From Cunninghamia lanceolata (lineage: Eukaryota > Streptophyta > Pinopsida > Cupressales > Cupressaceae): a stretch of DNA of 64,000 nt. Position numbers and translations under genes: made by a program. Below, one piece after another: positions 46,135-57,350 of the stretch (positions are counted from its first letter, which is position 1; each line of letters starts with the position of its first letter). The notes below the pieces were generated by a model that saw nothing but the letters and a program-made list of their open reading frames with translations, was not told the DNA's origin and ran no database searches. The stretch spans positions 22,728,001 to 22,792,000 of the forward strand of contig BSBN01000039.1 of assembly GCA_027924645.1 (NCBI GenBank). Reading direction: 5' to 3'.

Positions 46135-47757
46135 CCCACTAGAAGCTTGTTCTTTGCTTTTGAATGAAATTTAGTTTTGTTTACCCAATTGACATTCTCT
46201 ACATATGCTATCAGGTTTCATAAGTCTTGGAAGATCTCTTATAGCTTGAGTGGAACTTATTTTGACAATGGTATCAAAATTCACATGACATATCCTCCTA
46301 TGTCATAACCAACTTTGATCTGTCTGAGCAATCGAACAACTTTTTTGAGAACTGCTTAAATGAAAGATGTTACCTCTAGTTTGAGTACCAGATGCAATTT
46401 CAGTTCTGGAGCTCTCCAAGATTCTACATTTCCCATCCTTGAATTGAAGATCATAACCCTTGACAACCAACTGTCCAACACTCAGAAGATTATGTTTCAG
46501 TCCTTCCACATACAAAACATCATTGGTGCAATTCTTACCATCAAAAGAGATGGATCCTTTGCCATGGATTCTACCAGCTGAGTTGCCTCCATATTTTACA
46601 ATCCTACCTTCATATTTTTCAAAACTCACAAACTTACTCTTGTCACCAGTCATATGATGAGAACATCCACTATCAATCACCCATTCATCCTTTTCAACAA
46701 CTTGAGAAGCTAAGGCACTTTCCACATTTGCACAGCTAGTAGATTCAATAGACGGATCTTCTTCTTTAATAGCAATGAACACCCAATCACCTTCTCCATG
46801 ATTAGATTCATCATATGTGACTCCTTCTTCTCCAGATTCTTGGACATAGTAGCAATTTTTATGGCTTTTGTATCTATTAGGGTTTGGTTTTGAAAACCTC
46901 TCTGGACATCTTGAGGCAAAATGACCAATCTTATTACAAGAAAAACATTTTAATGGCAACTTTCCTTCGTACTTACCAAATCCTCTTGGCATTCTTTTGG
47001 CAATAAGAGCTTCAAGATCTACAGTCTCAATTTCATCATCTTTAAGATCCTTCCTTGTCTTCACAAATCTGTTTGATCTTCCTGAAGAGATTTCACCCGG
47101 ATCATATCTTTGCTTTCCATACACATTGGCCTTGAATGTAGATTCAGACTTAGGGAGAGAATCTCCAAACTCACTCATTTCAAATGTTGAAAGCTTACCA
47201 ACTAACTGATCCCTTGTGACAATTGTTACTATCCTGATTTCTTCAAAGGCTACAACTTTATGCTTGTAAGCTGTAGGTAAGGATCTAAGCACTTTGGCAA
47301 CAATTTCTGATTCTTCCAATACTCCACCTGCATTTTTGATATCGGTCATAGGTTTATTTACTTTTTGCATGTAGGAAGTAATATTTTCATCTTCACTCAT
47401 TACCAATCTTTCATATTTACCCTTCAGACTTTGTAACTTGGCACATTTAACATATTTGTCACCTTCATATAGATTTTCCAACTTATTCTAGATTTCATGA
47501 GCAGTTTTCAAATCCAGAACATTTGCCAATTTGGTATCAGTCAAGGCACTCAACAATGCTTCTTTGGCTCGAATATTGTGTTTAGCATCTCTGAGTTTGT
47601 CTATAGTTGAAGGTCCATTCTTTGAAATCCTATATGCATTCTTGGTTATTAACCAAAAGGCATCACCCATACATTCCAGATGACACTGCATGCGTACTTT
47701 CTAGAGGGAGTAAATTGTTCCATCAAATCTCTGACTTTCCTTCTTGTAGGATGACAT
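46135..47757 (-). pseudogene. Cop-G unit 3 gag and protease (392-codon open stretch)
   Basis: From the start at 47757 one stop near 47715 and another at 47490 interrupt gag. Then 46303-47481 is open for 392 codons, the longest frame in the window. It includes NLYEGDKYVKCAKLQSLKGK, the zinc knuckle CFSCNKIGHFASRC (one residue changed), the protease EWVIDSGCSHHMTGDKSKF, and runs to QTDQSWL, where a stop replaces the next Trp codon. The pre-integrase Cys/His region lies beyond it. Confidence 0.93.
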
Positions 47758-47814
47758 CTTGGATCTCCTCAAGCGGTCAAGCTTCTTTTAGAGGAACTTG
47801 GCTCTAATACCAAT

Positions 47815-49168
47815 TGTTGGAATTAGCCTGGACAAATGAGAGAGGGGGTGAATCAGTTGTCCCCAAAATTAATCTTTTCTCCTCTTTTAAACTTCTTTCA
47901 CAATTGTCAAATTGATTAATGATGCAAATATTAAAGCATATAACATCAACACATAAGCAGAAACATAATCAACACATTTGAAACTAAGATTTTTGACGTG
48001 GAAACCTAGTTAAGGGAAAAACCATGGTGAGTGTTAGCCCACAAGATTCATACCCTGTTAAAAGTACTTAAAAGAATGGGAAGGCACTTGCCTTCGGTCT
48101 CACTAGCCAGAGCTCACTGCTCAAAAGAGAGGCTCACTACCTATAAGAAATTTGAGTTTAACACAGAAAGAACTAAATGATAATTAGCATCTTTTCATGC
48201 ATGGTTCAGTTTCATTTAATGCTCACAAAACCTCTACTTCTATCTCCAAATTCTTCTTCTCTGACTCTTCACTCTATACTGCTTTCACTCCTCATCTTCT
48301 CTGCTCTGCTTCTGATCCTTTCTTTGGACTTAATTCATTTCACACAAGGATGATTCTCAACAACTCTTCAACAAGTATTTATATGCTTCATCAACCTTAG
48401 AATGATTAACAAGGTCGGTTGAACTTAACACAGATCATTACACTATCGGCCAAACATAACTAAGACTTGAATCTTCCTCTACTAACATGCCACTCTTCAT
48501 AAAATGCTCCTTAGATCATCTGCAAGACACTAGGAACATCCAGTCGGCCAAGAACTAGGAATAATAGCAACCTCAAAGAAGAAATCTTCAACAACAAGCT
48601 CAAACTTCAATGCAGACCTCCAACACAGTAGCCACATGATCCAGAGACCTTCACAAGCATAGTGAATTCACCAATAACATCCACTCTATATCAAATTACT
48701 AGAATCATCTGTATCTTCCTCTGGTACCTCAAGAACATTGTCTGCCATGACTGTCAAACTAGAAAGATAGCTTACGGACCTCCAAACCAATAACCACTAG
48801 AGTTGATGACACACACTAACTTCCCAAACATACCTTCAAATCCTCAGACCATAATATTTCACTGTGGAGCAATCCAGACCAACTTACTATCACTCTGTCT
48901 CTTCTTAACACAACAAAATCCAGTTCTATTCAGATGGCCATAACTTCGACAAATCTTTATGCAGACTTTTTAATTCTTAACTAGAACAACTTCTAACAAT
49001 CCTCTACACAGCCATATGGTCTACGAACATTGATTCTTCATTAATTTTCTCAATATCCTCAACATTCCAATCTCCTGAACAGGCAACAAAATAAGGCACA
49101 GTTGACACCAATGACAACAAGAATATGTTGACATCAATGACAACATTGCTTAGGCAATATTTGCAACA
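47815..49168 (-). repeat. Cop-G LTR 4 (outer, 5' end of unit 3)
   Basis: Begins TGTTGGAATTAG next to the unit 3 primer-binding site (TGGTATTAGAGCC on the minus strand). It ends ATTTGCAACA followed by AAATC, the right target copy, and then by Gyp-F LTR sequence CTCCCTTGTCACCAAACATT. Confidence 0.92.
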
Positions 49169-49953
49169 AAATCCTCCCTTGTCACCAAACATTCAAGGGC
49201 ATATCAACCGAGTTGAATCTCCACTAAGCGAGAGCAATCACCTATCAGGTTGGGCTACCACTTGGAATGATGCAGAAGTTTAGATGTATCACACAATATC
49301 CCAATTTAAGGCTCAGTTACACTTAAAACCCTAAATAAGAGAAATAGTAAGCAAATTATCGAATTATGGCAAATCCTTTCTGATCAAGGTGATGGACAAA
49401 GATATTTAACTCACTATTTTTCAAAGTTTGGAAGGCAGAATAGTCAGGGACACTAGGACTAATGCCGTAGTCCAAGGTACAACTTTTGTCATGGAATCTA
49501 GATCTTCTTCCAACACTGATTTGCACTGTATCTTCTATTTCTATCTTGGAGAAAGTGGAGGACACAGGGACTAGAGTCCTTGTCCTGAAATGTTCACCTT
49601 TGTCCTCTGCTTGTTAGATCTCAAATCCTTGTTGTCTACAACCTCCTTTCTACAACTCCACTCCACAAAACTCGGTGCCTATAACTTGCAATCACAAAGG
49701 AGGGTGGGAGGGGGATGTGGTGTTTAGAGGCTTGCCTCAGTCAAGCCCTAGAGCTACATTCAAGTCTTCCAAATATTTTTGTCAGATAAGAGTGTGTATC
49801 CCTACACGATAGATGAAAAAATCCAAATGATAAATTATTGAAAACACAATAGATGTCACCTTGAAGTGAAGATCTAATGGAAGGAAGATGCTCTTCATGC
49901 CATGAGGAGATGGAGTCAAATCTGCAAATACAAACACAATAACAATGCCCTAC

Positions 49954-50866
49954 TCTATGTACTATGTAAACAAGAAGAAGAATCAGGTGATTATATCTTC
50001 TTCAATTGTGAATTCTCTTCCAGGTGTTGGTCCTGGTTGTGTGCCAAACTTCAATGGTCTTCAGCCTTGCCTATGAAACTCTTAGAATTTCTTCTGTCAT
50101 GGCCTTCTCTTTTCAAGGAGTCAATATTTGGAGGTTTATGGGTTTCCAGTCCTTCCCTGCTCATTTGGGAACTTTGGAAGGAAAGAAATAGAAGGATTTT
50201 CTAGGATAAGGAAATCCCTTTTCACACCTTTATTAATAAGTTAGAGGTAAACATTGTTGAAGTTGTGCATGCAAGGCTGTCAGAAGGGGAGTCTAGTAAG
50301 AAGAAATTTAATTCTTGGGACACTGAGATGAGGAAGAATTGGAAAGGTCTCCTTCTACCAGCTATAGATCTAACCAATCAGGATACTTCAAGTGCTAAAA
50401 GGAGTTCAATGCAATGGACTCCTCCAAAAGTAGGTTGGTTCAAACTAAACTTCGATGGGGCAGCAAGAGGAAATCTAGCAGTGTTGGGTGCATAGTTTGA
50501 GATTGGAATGGAAGGACAATTGGAAGACTGGTGGAAAACCTTCAGGTAGGAATGAACAACATGGTAGAAATGCAAGCCATAATCTTGGGCCTCATATTGT
50601 GTCAAGAGCTCAATATTAAAAAATTGGAAGTAGAAGGGGATTCGCTGTTAATCATAAACGGTATTAGGACCAAAATGATGGTAAATTGGAGACTGAATGC
50701 ATTGTTAGAGTAGGCAATTTCCCTCTTAGACACCTTCTATATGATTATGATCAAGCATGTTTACAGGGAAGGAAATTCAGAGGCGAATACCCTTTCCAAC
50801 TTGGGTGCAGATGGTAGGAACTTCAAAGAGATTTTAGATTTGGTAAGACACCTAAGTCAAAATTGA
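49954..50866 (+). pseudogene. LIN-I ORF2 C-terminus: zf-RVT and RNase H
   Basis: First comes VLCKQEEESGDYIFFNCEF and SSRCWSWLCAKLQWS, the Cys/His-rich zf-RVT segment of plant LINE ORF2. Then LIWELWKERNRRIF, one stop, and a linker to WTPPKVGWFKLNFDGAARGN, the first RNase H Asp. After a frameshift near 50490 the domain continues IV-stop-DWNGRTIGRLVEN, NNMVEMQAI (Glu), LEVEGDSLLIINGI (Asp), and HVYREGNSEANTLSNLGADG. The stop before DWNG is TGA in place of an expected Arg codon. The frame ends at 50866. The RT and endonuclease parts are missing through truncation. Confidence 0.87.
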
Positions 50867-51163
50867 TTGATCCTATGGGTGGATGGGTGGGAGACCTTCC
50901 ACATAGCCCAATGTGGAAGGACTGGGGCTCAGAGGCAGAGGCAAGACACATCAACATCTATTGGACACAGTGGCAATTCATTTCAGGATACCTCGATAGG
51001 TGATGGGACTTAGCATTTAATAGTCCATCAAATCACTGCAAGGACGTCAGGTCACTTGCTCTTTCCCTTCCTTGATATCATGACAATTATGAGAAGGTGA
51101 TATTGCCTCATTTGGTTTCCAGAATCTTCAGTTAGCAAAAGGCCAAGAAGGAGCAAATGTTTT

Positions 51164-51829
51164 GTGCCTTTGGCCGCTTCATTTCACCAAACCCTTACCA
51201 TTGTTTTCTTCTCCTCTCTTTCAATGGCGACCAGAATGAGATTTGTAGCACAGATTGCGATTGAGGGCATGGTGTGTTTGGGTATGGATACCCCTATCCA
51301 ATTGGAAAGCACAGTGAGGCAACTAGCATTTAAAGGGGCAATCATTGATCATAAGTTGAGGCATGTACTACGGCTTAGTGATGATTTTACTTTAGCTGCA
51401 ATCAAAATGGTCCTTGGAAGGAGGTTTGTGGATGGTGGTGAATTTTATAGGATAGATTCCTCCATTGCTTCTCATTTCCTTGTAGCGGTATTGGATGCAG
51501 GTATTCCCAAAGGTGAAGTAGAGAAGCTCATCATAAAACTCTTTAAGGAAAAGTTTATTGTTGGTTTGAAGGAGACCCTTAGAGCAGCCTCTTTGGGAAT
51601 GGGCATTCCAAGGCCAGTAGATTTCCACCTTCTACAAAACCCAGATGAAGTCATCAAGTTTTATCCTTTCCTGCTCGACTTGAAAGGCATGACTCTTATA
51701 GCTCATAGAGAGCAGTTGGAGGTTGGAACAAATTTTCTCAAGAAGCAGCTGCAGATGGAGCCAGTCGGGGAGGATTTCGAATGGGTAAATGATTTTTTAT
51801 CTTCAGCTACTAATTTGGGGTTCATGTGA
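51164..51829 (+). CDS. Unrecognised 221-codon ORF at the 3' end of LIN-I
   Basis: An uninterrupted frame of 221 codons lies between the decayed RNase H (ends 50866) and the A-rich tail (52133). The first ATG is at 51164; a second in-frame ATG at 51224 (MATRMRFVAQIAIEG) may be the true start. Features: LRHVLRLSDDFTLAAIKMVL, FYRIDSSIASHFLVAVLDAG, VEKLIIKLFKEKFIVGLKET and IKFYPFLLDLKGMTLIAHRE. It looks mostly helical with a mildly hydrophobic core. I see no Cys/His cluster, signal peptide or clear membrane segment. I do not recognise the family. Being intact beside a broken ORF2 is unusual; it may be a transduced host exon, an accessory LINE ORF, or chance. Confidence 0.55.
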   Translation: MPLAASFHQTLTIVFFSSLSMATRMRFVAQIAIEGMVCLGMDTPIQLESTVRQLAFKGAIIDHKLRHVLRLSDDFTLAAIKMVLGRRFVDGGEFYRIDSSIASHFLVAVLDAGIPKGEVEKLIIKLFKEKFIVGLKETLRAASLGMGIPRPVDFHLLQNPDEVIKFYPFLLDLKGMTLIAHREQLEVGTNFLKKQLQMEPVGEDFEWVNDFLSSATNLGFM

Positions 51830-52573
51830 TGTTCGGGCAGGTGTTCTCCTTCTTTTCTGTAACTTTAATGTAGATTTTGAATATAGATACAATACAATTC
51901 TATAGTCTAAGTTTAGTTGTGTTAGCATCAGGGGTTATGGGTAAGTCCTGCGTAGCCTTTTGTGATCTCAAAAGCTTATGTGACTGGCCCTGCGTGCTCT
52001 TATGAAAGGGGTCTGGGTAGTGTCTCATAAGGACATTTTGGTCTAAGCCCTGTATTACTATTGGCTAACCTGAGAGGCCATTTTTTTGTAATTTCATACT
52101 TCTTTATAATACAAATACTGGCTTATGAATTAAAAAAAAGGCAATGTTCTGCTCCACAACACAATGAATATTTTGAATGCTATATAATCACAAGTACACA
52201 TAAAGTCCATCTAGTTTGCAAATGAAACCTAATCATGCCTATATATGCAATTACAAAGATTCCCACTAAGAATTTCGTAATTCAAACTTGAGATGTTGAC
52301 ATAGGACCTAAATAACGGTCATAAAATTGACATTTAAATTTAGGGCAGACCCAAAATAGGGCAGGACTAGGGCGCTAGCGCCCAAGTCTACCCCCTTGTT
52401 TTTTTTAGTGATCATTAAAATAGCACCCCCCAGGTCCTATTTGCCATAAGACTTCAGGGTTTTCTCATTGGGAGTCAAAATTAATATGCAAGATGCTCTA
52501 AATGCAATTTAAGGACTCAAGAGCTAAACCTTAAGAGGGAAAATCCCCCAAGGGGACATTTTTTGACATAACA

Positions 52574-54225
52574 TTTAGCCTAGGCCACTTTAATGTATAT
52601 ATAAACACAAGGCCAATACATGCATTAAAGTAAAGGTCAACAAACACAACAAACATGCCAAGCATGGAGAAGACATGCCAAACACATTGAAGACAGTAAC
52701 AGGCATGCAAAACACAGAGAAGACAGTTACAATCATGCAAAACATGGAGAAGACAGTATTGAAGACACACAAAACATAGTGAATATAGTGAATGCAGTGA
52801 TTATTTTCTTTTTCTTTTTCTTATATATGAAATGCAAATGCTAGTACAAGAAAAGTAAACACACAACCCATAGTACAGGAGGGACTCATTGCCACCAGTC
52901 TTTAGACTGCACATGGGGCAACAAACAAGCAATACAAATCTCAAAGTGCAAGAGGGACTCATTGCCACCAGTCTTTAGACTACACTTGAGAACAAACATG
53001 CCATACAAATCAAGAATGCCATACAAATCCCAAATCATAGGAGGGACTCATTGCCACTAGTCTTTAGACTATTCTTGGGAACAAACACGCCATACACACA
53101 CACATGGAAGACAAAGAAAACATGACAGACAAGCGATGGAAGAAACCTATTGATAGGTTCACAGCCATCTCAGGCACATTACAAACACACACCAACGATT
53201 GGTCTTCGCCACAACAATCGCCAAAGACATGCTTAAGGGTTAGGATAGTCTCAAATCTGCCCGACCTTCGTAGAGGACTTTTAGAAAATGACAGGATGTG
53301 TAATCTCTTCGAGAAATACGCCATCCTCGCCTCCGCAGAGGGCTTAAGATAAAAGGATATACGCGATATCCTACCTCCGCAAAGGGCTTAGATGATTGCA
53401 ATAGATTCAAGTTTTACAAACACACTTTACTAGCATCTAAATTAGATAGCTTACCTTATATACCCCCATCTTAAGGTGGTTGATATCATGTACCGATATC
53501 AAGCATGTTAAGGTAGAAAGAAAACACACAAGGGAACACGAGCTCTCACAAAGCCCATGCCCCTCGGAGGTGACATGTACTTTACGATCACCAAATGTTC
53601 CCACAAATACACAATTCCCTACAAGAAAAGGTGTTAGCATCCATTTAATCATGATAAAAAACAATGCATGGCTAGATTCAAGATAAACAAAGTGCACAGA
53701 GCAGCAGTATTATTATGTTTTGTAAGTGCAATAAGACATCAAGATACCACATGGAGTGATTCTACTAGCCAAGCCTCAGATAATATATATCAACCCCGTC
53801 GTCATATATGGACTAGGTCCATTTTTTTATTTCTTGCCGAAGGGACACTAGGTCCATATCAGTATAATAAGTTTTCTGTCATTCACCAACTAGATAGAAC
53901 CACTAGAGGAAGGTAAACAATAAATCAAGAGAGGAGAAACAAGTGCCATAGGGATAGTCACATAGGAGGGTACCCCCAAGTCACCAACTACAATGCTATG
54001 TTCATAAGACACAACACACAACAATGAAAATAGAGGAGAAGTAATATAGAAGAATGATGATACAAATAGAAGAAGGGTCACAACAGAGGCAGTCTCCCAG
54101 TATCCTTGACCTTACAAGAGTATCAAGCATCATCCTAGGAGGCCTAAACAACACATAACACATCATGGGGGAAGCACTACATAGAGGTAAAGGGTTAGAA
54201 ATACTTACCTGTTAGTATAGTCGTA
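52574..54225 (-). other. Gyp-F 3' internal region, no pol
   Basis: No RT, RNase H, integrase or protease block is found in any frame between the LTR and the gag frame. It contains the tandem repeats at 52876-53085. It also has three short repeats around 53267, 53331 and 53376 (CCTYCGYARAGGRCTT). A consensus splice donor CAG|GTAAGTAT lies on the minus strand at about 54205-54215, just downstream of the gag stop. The region explains why the element would need proteins from elsewhere. Confidence 0.6.
52876..53085. repeat. Three spaced direct repeats in Gyp-F
   Basis: GGGACTCATTGCCACCAGTC with TTTAGACT occurs at 52881, 52954 and 53043 with near-perfect identity. AACAAACA(A/T)GC-like and ATACAAATC sequence lies between the copies. 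Confidence 0.9.
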
Positions 54226-56765
54226 CTAAAATTTGGAACTTGTGAACCTCTTGGAAAGATGCTCCATCAATTTTTTTGCGAAGCTAGAGTGGTTCTTATG
54301 AGAGTTTTGTTTATTGTCAGGAAGTCTGTGCGATGCTTGTTTCTCAAATCCTTGCGTATGTGAGATCTTTGGTTGCTTATGAGGAGGAGAACCACTATTA
54401 TTTCCAACTGATGATAACCATCTTGCTCTTTTCCAATTTATATTTCTCTTATTTTTTTTTATTTTGTCTATCATAGTGACAAGGACTATCTTGTACTATC
54501 TCAATCTTTTCTTTTGTCATGATCTCTTGCTTTGGTTGTTCTACTTGCTTTTCCAATGCATTTTGGTTATCTCCTGATCCTTGAAGGGATAATGGAGGAG
54601 AAACCTTAGCATAAATGTCATTCCTTCATGGATGAGGTAATACTTCAGTATTTTTCTTGTCCACTTCTGTTGTAGCAATTATCTCATCATAGTTCAGATA
54701 GTCATCCTCTACTTCAAGTGTATTTTGTTCCATCATGTTATTATGTATATGCTTAAGAAAAGGATTAGTAAAGATTTACAAATTTTGATTTGGCAGAACA
54801 ACTGACTTATTTCCATTATCATTCACACCTAATACCTGTATAACATTCGAGTCAATGAGGTCTTGTATTTCATATTTAAGACACATACATCGTTCAATGT
54901 CATGTCCTTATTGTCAATGAAAATGGCAAAAGGCATTAGCATCAAAATAAGGTCCTTGCATTTTACTAGGATCCAAAGGTTTAATTGGGGGAAGCTTCAT
55001 GAGGCTATTACTCATAGCCTAATTCATGATAGAATTATAGGATTCAGATATTAGAGTAAACTTTATTTGTTGATACAGTGCCTTCTTCAGATTAGTGATA
55101 GCAAACACGTATGAAAAATTGTTTGAATTTTGTCCATTAACCTTGATGAAATTCTTGTTATTCCTCTTAAAGTTATTTTGTGATGATCCACTCGTGGATT
55201 GACCAACTTGAGCTGATGAGTTTTGGTTTTCATACTGACTAGATGAAAGCTAATAATCACGAAGGGTGGTGCATAGATGTTGAAAGGAGATGTATTTCAT
55301 CAAGAGGATCTTATCACGAATGTTAGGTTGTAGATTTGTAATAAACACCTTCTAAACATCCTCATCTTTCATCTGATATTGAATTTGTGCATAGAGAGAT
55401 TGATACTGAATAATAAACTCAGTTAACTTCTCTTTTGGACCTTGTTAATTTGCAATGAACTAAATCAATCAAGGAGACTTGAGGTCCAATGTTTGCTTGG
55501 AAATGTTGTCAACATTGATCAACTAACTGCAAAAAAGAATGTATTGAAATCAGAGGCAAAGAGCAAAACCATTCTAAAGCCGTATCTTTGAGAGATCACT
55601 GGAAAAGTTTTGCTAACAAATCCTCTTCAAAGTAAAAAGCACTACACATAGCCGTGAATGCTGCCACATGAGTATTAGGATCACCTTATCCACCATACTT
55701 TTCAAAGTGAGGAGTTTCAAACCTCTCAAGCATTGGAGTTCTCAAGATTGCATAAGATAGGGAATTACAGGCATGATAAGTTGGTATATTAGGTTGTGAA
55801 GAATTTGTCAAGTTTTTCACCTTTTGTTGTAAGGAAGTCATGCCTTGCAAGAGTTGGTTTAAGATGGCATCATTGGGAGATGTGGTTTGTTGTGAGGAAT
55901 TGGAACCGAATTGAGGAGGTGATTGAGCCTAAGTAGTGACAAGAAAAGGTTGTGAATAAGTAAATGGTGGTTGAACATAGTGATAAGTGGAAGGTAGTTG
56001 TGAATAATTGGGATGGAGAGGTGGTTGAGAGTAATTATTCATAGAAGAGGTCACCTTAGACACCAAGTTCTGATAGTTAAATCCTACAACTTTGTAATTT
56101 TGTGAATTTGTGCCATTAGATACTCCAATACTAGTGGTAGAATTACTACAAGCATTTGCATTAGTAATTAAAATCGTTGATGTAAATGTAGATATTCCCG
56201 TAGTCAGTATAGGTGCCTATACTTGTGTATGAGACGGTGACGACATGTACTTAATACCATTCGCACATTCAATCATCATCATAACATTATTGTGTACTAT
56301 ATTCTTTAATCCTCAAACAACATTAATACCATCTTGTCCTTTTATCATTTCTCTTATGTTGTGAATCACATGTATAGCTTCTTCCGCTATCCTTTCATTT
56401 TCAACAAATGCTTGAAAATCAACTAACTCTTTGTCAATTTTGTTTATTTTCTCATTAGGGACATGTGTGATCACCTCAATAGTGTCCTCAACATCATGAA
56501 ATATTTCATCTTCCATAGTGGTTGTATGAGGTATAGCATCTTGCAAAATTTGTGTCTCTCCTTTTGTAAAGAAGGTGTTCAATAGATTTTCAAAGGTAGG
56601 AATATCGTTTTCTTCAAGAGCACTAGATCCCATAAGTCTTCTACTTCTTATTAAAGGGATATTTCTATTAGGGCAGCAAGTTATAAGACTCATACAAAAG
56701 CATACAACACTCAATGCACAAACTAATAAAACAAACCCTAGGAGAAAGATATGTTTAAGATCCAA
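54226..56765 (-). pseudogene. Gyp-F gag polyprotein with N-terminal hydrophobic segment
   Basis: From the ATG at 56765 the first 150 codons are open. They start with a hydrophobic stretch, HIFLLGFVLLVCALSVVCF at residues 5-23, then an acidic region. A stop follows, then a Pro/Gln/Ser/Tyr-rich stretch (NNYSQPPLHPNYSQ). The gag core is next: ERFETPHFEKYGG, DPNTHVAAFTAMCSAFYFEE and LKDTALEWFCSLP, the Retrotrans_gag signature of Ty3/gypsy. A CHFH...GHDIERCMCLKYEIQ zinc-binding segment and QDLIDSNVI follow near 54830-54920. The frame ends around 54226 in basic, Ser-rich sequence. Several stops are present. With no pol, this is gag-only (TR-GAG-like). Confidence 0.75.
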
Positions 56766-56787
56766 AATGCCTAACTTTTAAACTTTT

Positions 56788-57350
56788 TTCAATGCAAATC
56801 ACTAGGAGAAGAGATTTTGTGAATAATTTCAAGAGGGAAAGAAAATAATATGCCTAATAATAGTCCAATTATGTAGCAATATCTTTCACAACACACCTTT
56901 TATGCAAATCTAGAGTGATGACAAGTCAAAACCTAGTGAAAATACACCTAAAATATGCAATTTTTCACCAATTTTCAATGCAAATGAGTAAAGGAAGGGT
57001 TCTTGTGAGGAAAATTATGATAGAAAGTAGATTATAACAGTGATATTAGTCACTTAATGCCATGAAATCCATCACTACATGCCTATAGTGCCAATCTAGG
57101 GAGGTGACTAGTCAAACCCTAGTGAAAATATACCTAAAATATGCAAATTTTCACAAATTTCCCATGCAAATGTCTAGTAGAAAGGGTGTCGTAAGGAATT
57201 TGAGGACGGGAAGCAGATAATAACCCTGATATCAATTAATTAATGCAGAAAAATCCCTCACAACACACTTGTAATGCAATTCTAGAGAGACGATAAGGCC
57301 AAATCTAGTGAAAGTGCAAGGTTTTCAAACCCTAGACATGAAATTTTGCA
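56788..57350. repeat. 186 bp tandem repeat x3 in the Gyp-F leader
   Basis: Corresponding ATG positions of the ATGCAAATNNNTARNRGAAG block fall at 56792, 56978 and 57164, an exact 186 bp period. Each copy also contains CTAGTGAAAATAYACCTAAA and ACTAGTCAAA-like segments. A weaker fourth copy may start near 57350. They lie in the untranslated leader between the primer-binding site and gag. Confidence 0.88.

Larger units (their letters stand above)
29183..49168 (-). mobile_element. Cop-G, three-unit tandem Ty1/copia array
   Basis: Four LTRs (29183-30537, 36052-37404, 41939-43293, 47815-49168; 1353-1355 bp each) alternate with three internal regions in the same minus orientation. Internal lengths are 5514 bp (977 bp of it an insertion), 4534 bp and 4521 bp. 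All LTRs run TGTTGGAATTAG...GCAACA. The only target duplication is AAATC at the outer edges (29178-29182 and 49169-49173). Both inner LTRs have a primer-binding site on one side and a polypurine tract on the other with no extra bases, so neighbouring units share them. This is what unequal LTR-LTR recombination within one insertion gives. Every unit has stops or frameshifts. Confidence 0.92.
49954..52141 (+). mobile_element. LIN-I, 5'-truncated LINE insertion
   Basis: The intact Gyp-F LTR reads AACAATGCTCTGC at 58743-58755. Here the same site is split: CAATGCCCTAC at 49943-49953 and CAATGTTCTGC at 52142-52152, an 11 bp target duplication with three transitions. The insert ends in TTAAAAAAAAG, a short A-rich tail, and begins inside a zinc-knuckle coding region, as expected for a 5'-truncated non-LTR retrotransposon. 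It carries an RNase H remnant and a separate downstream frame. Confidence 0.88.
29130..52573 (-). mobile_element. Gyp-F 3' LTR, interrupted by Cop-G and LIN-I
   Basis: Starts TGTTTAGGGTG (29130) and ends ATAACA (52573). After removing 29183-49168 with one AAATC, and LIN-I with its duplicated target, about 1.25 kb remain. That remainder matches the complete LTR 57935-59176 base for base apart from scattered changes. The element is bounded by GTATG at 29125-29129 and 59177-59181. The right LTR supplies the empty sites CAAAGGCAAATCTTCCC and AACAATGCTCTGC for the two insertions. Confidence 0.88.
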
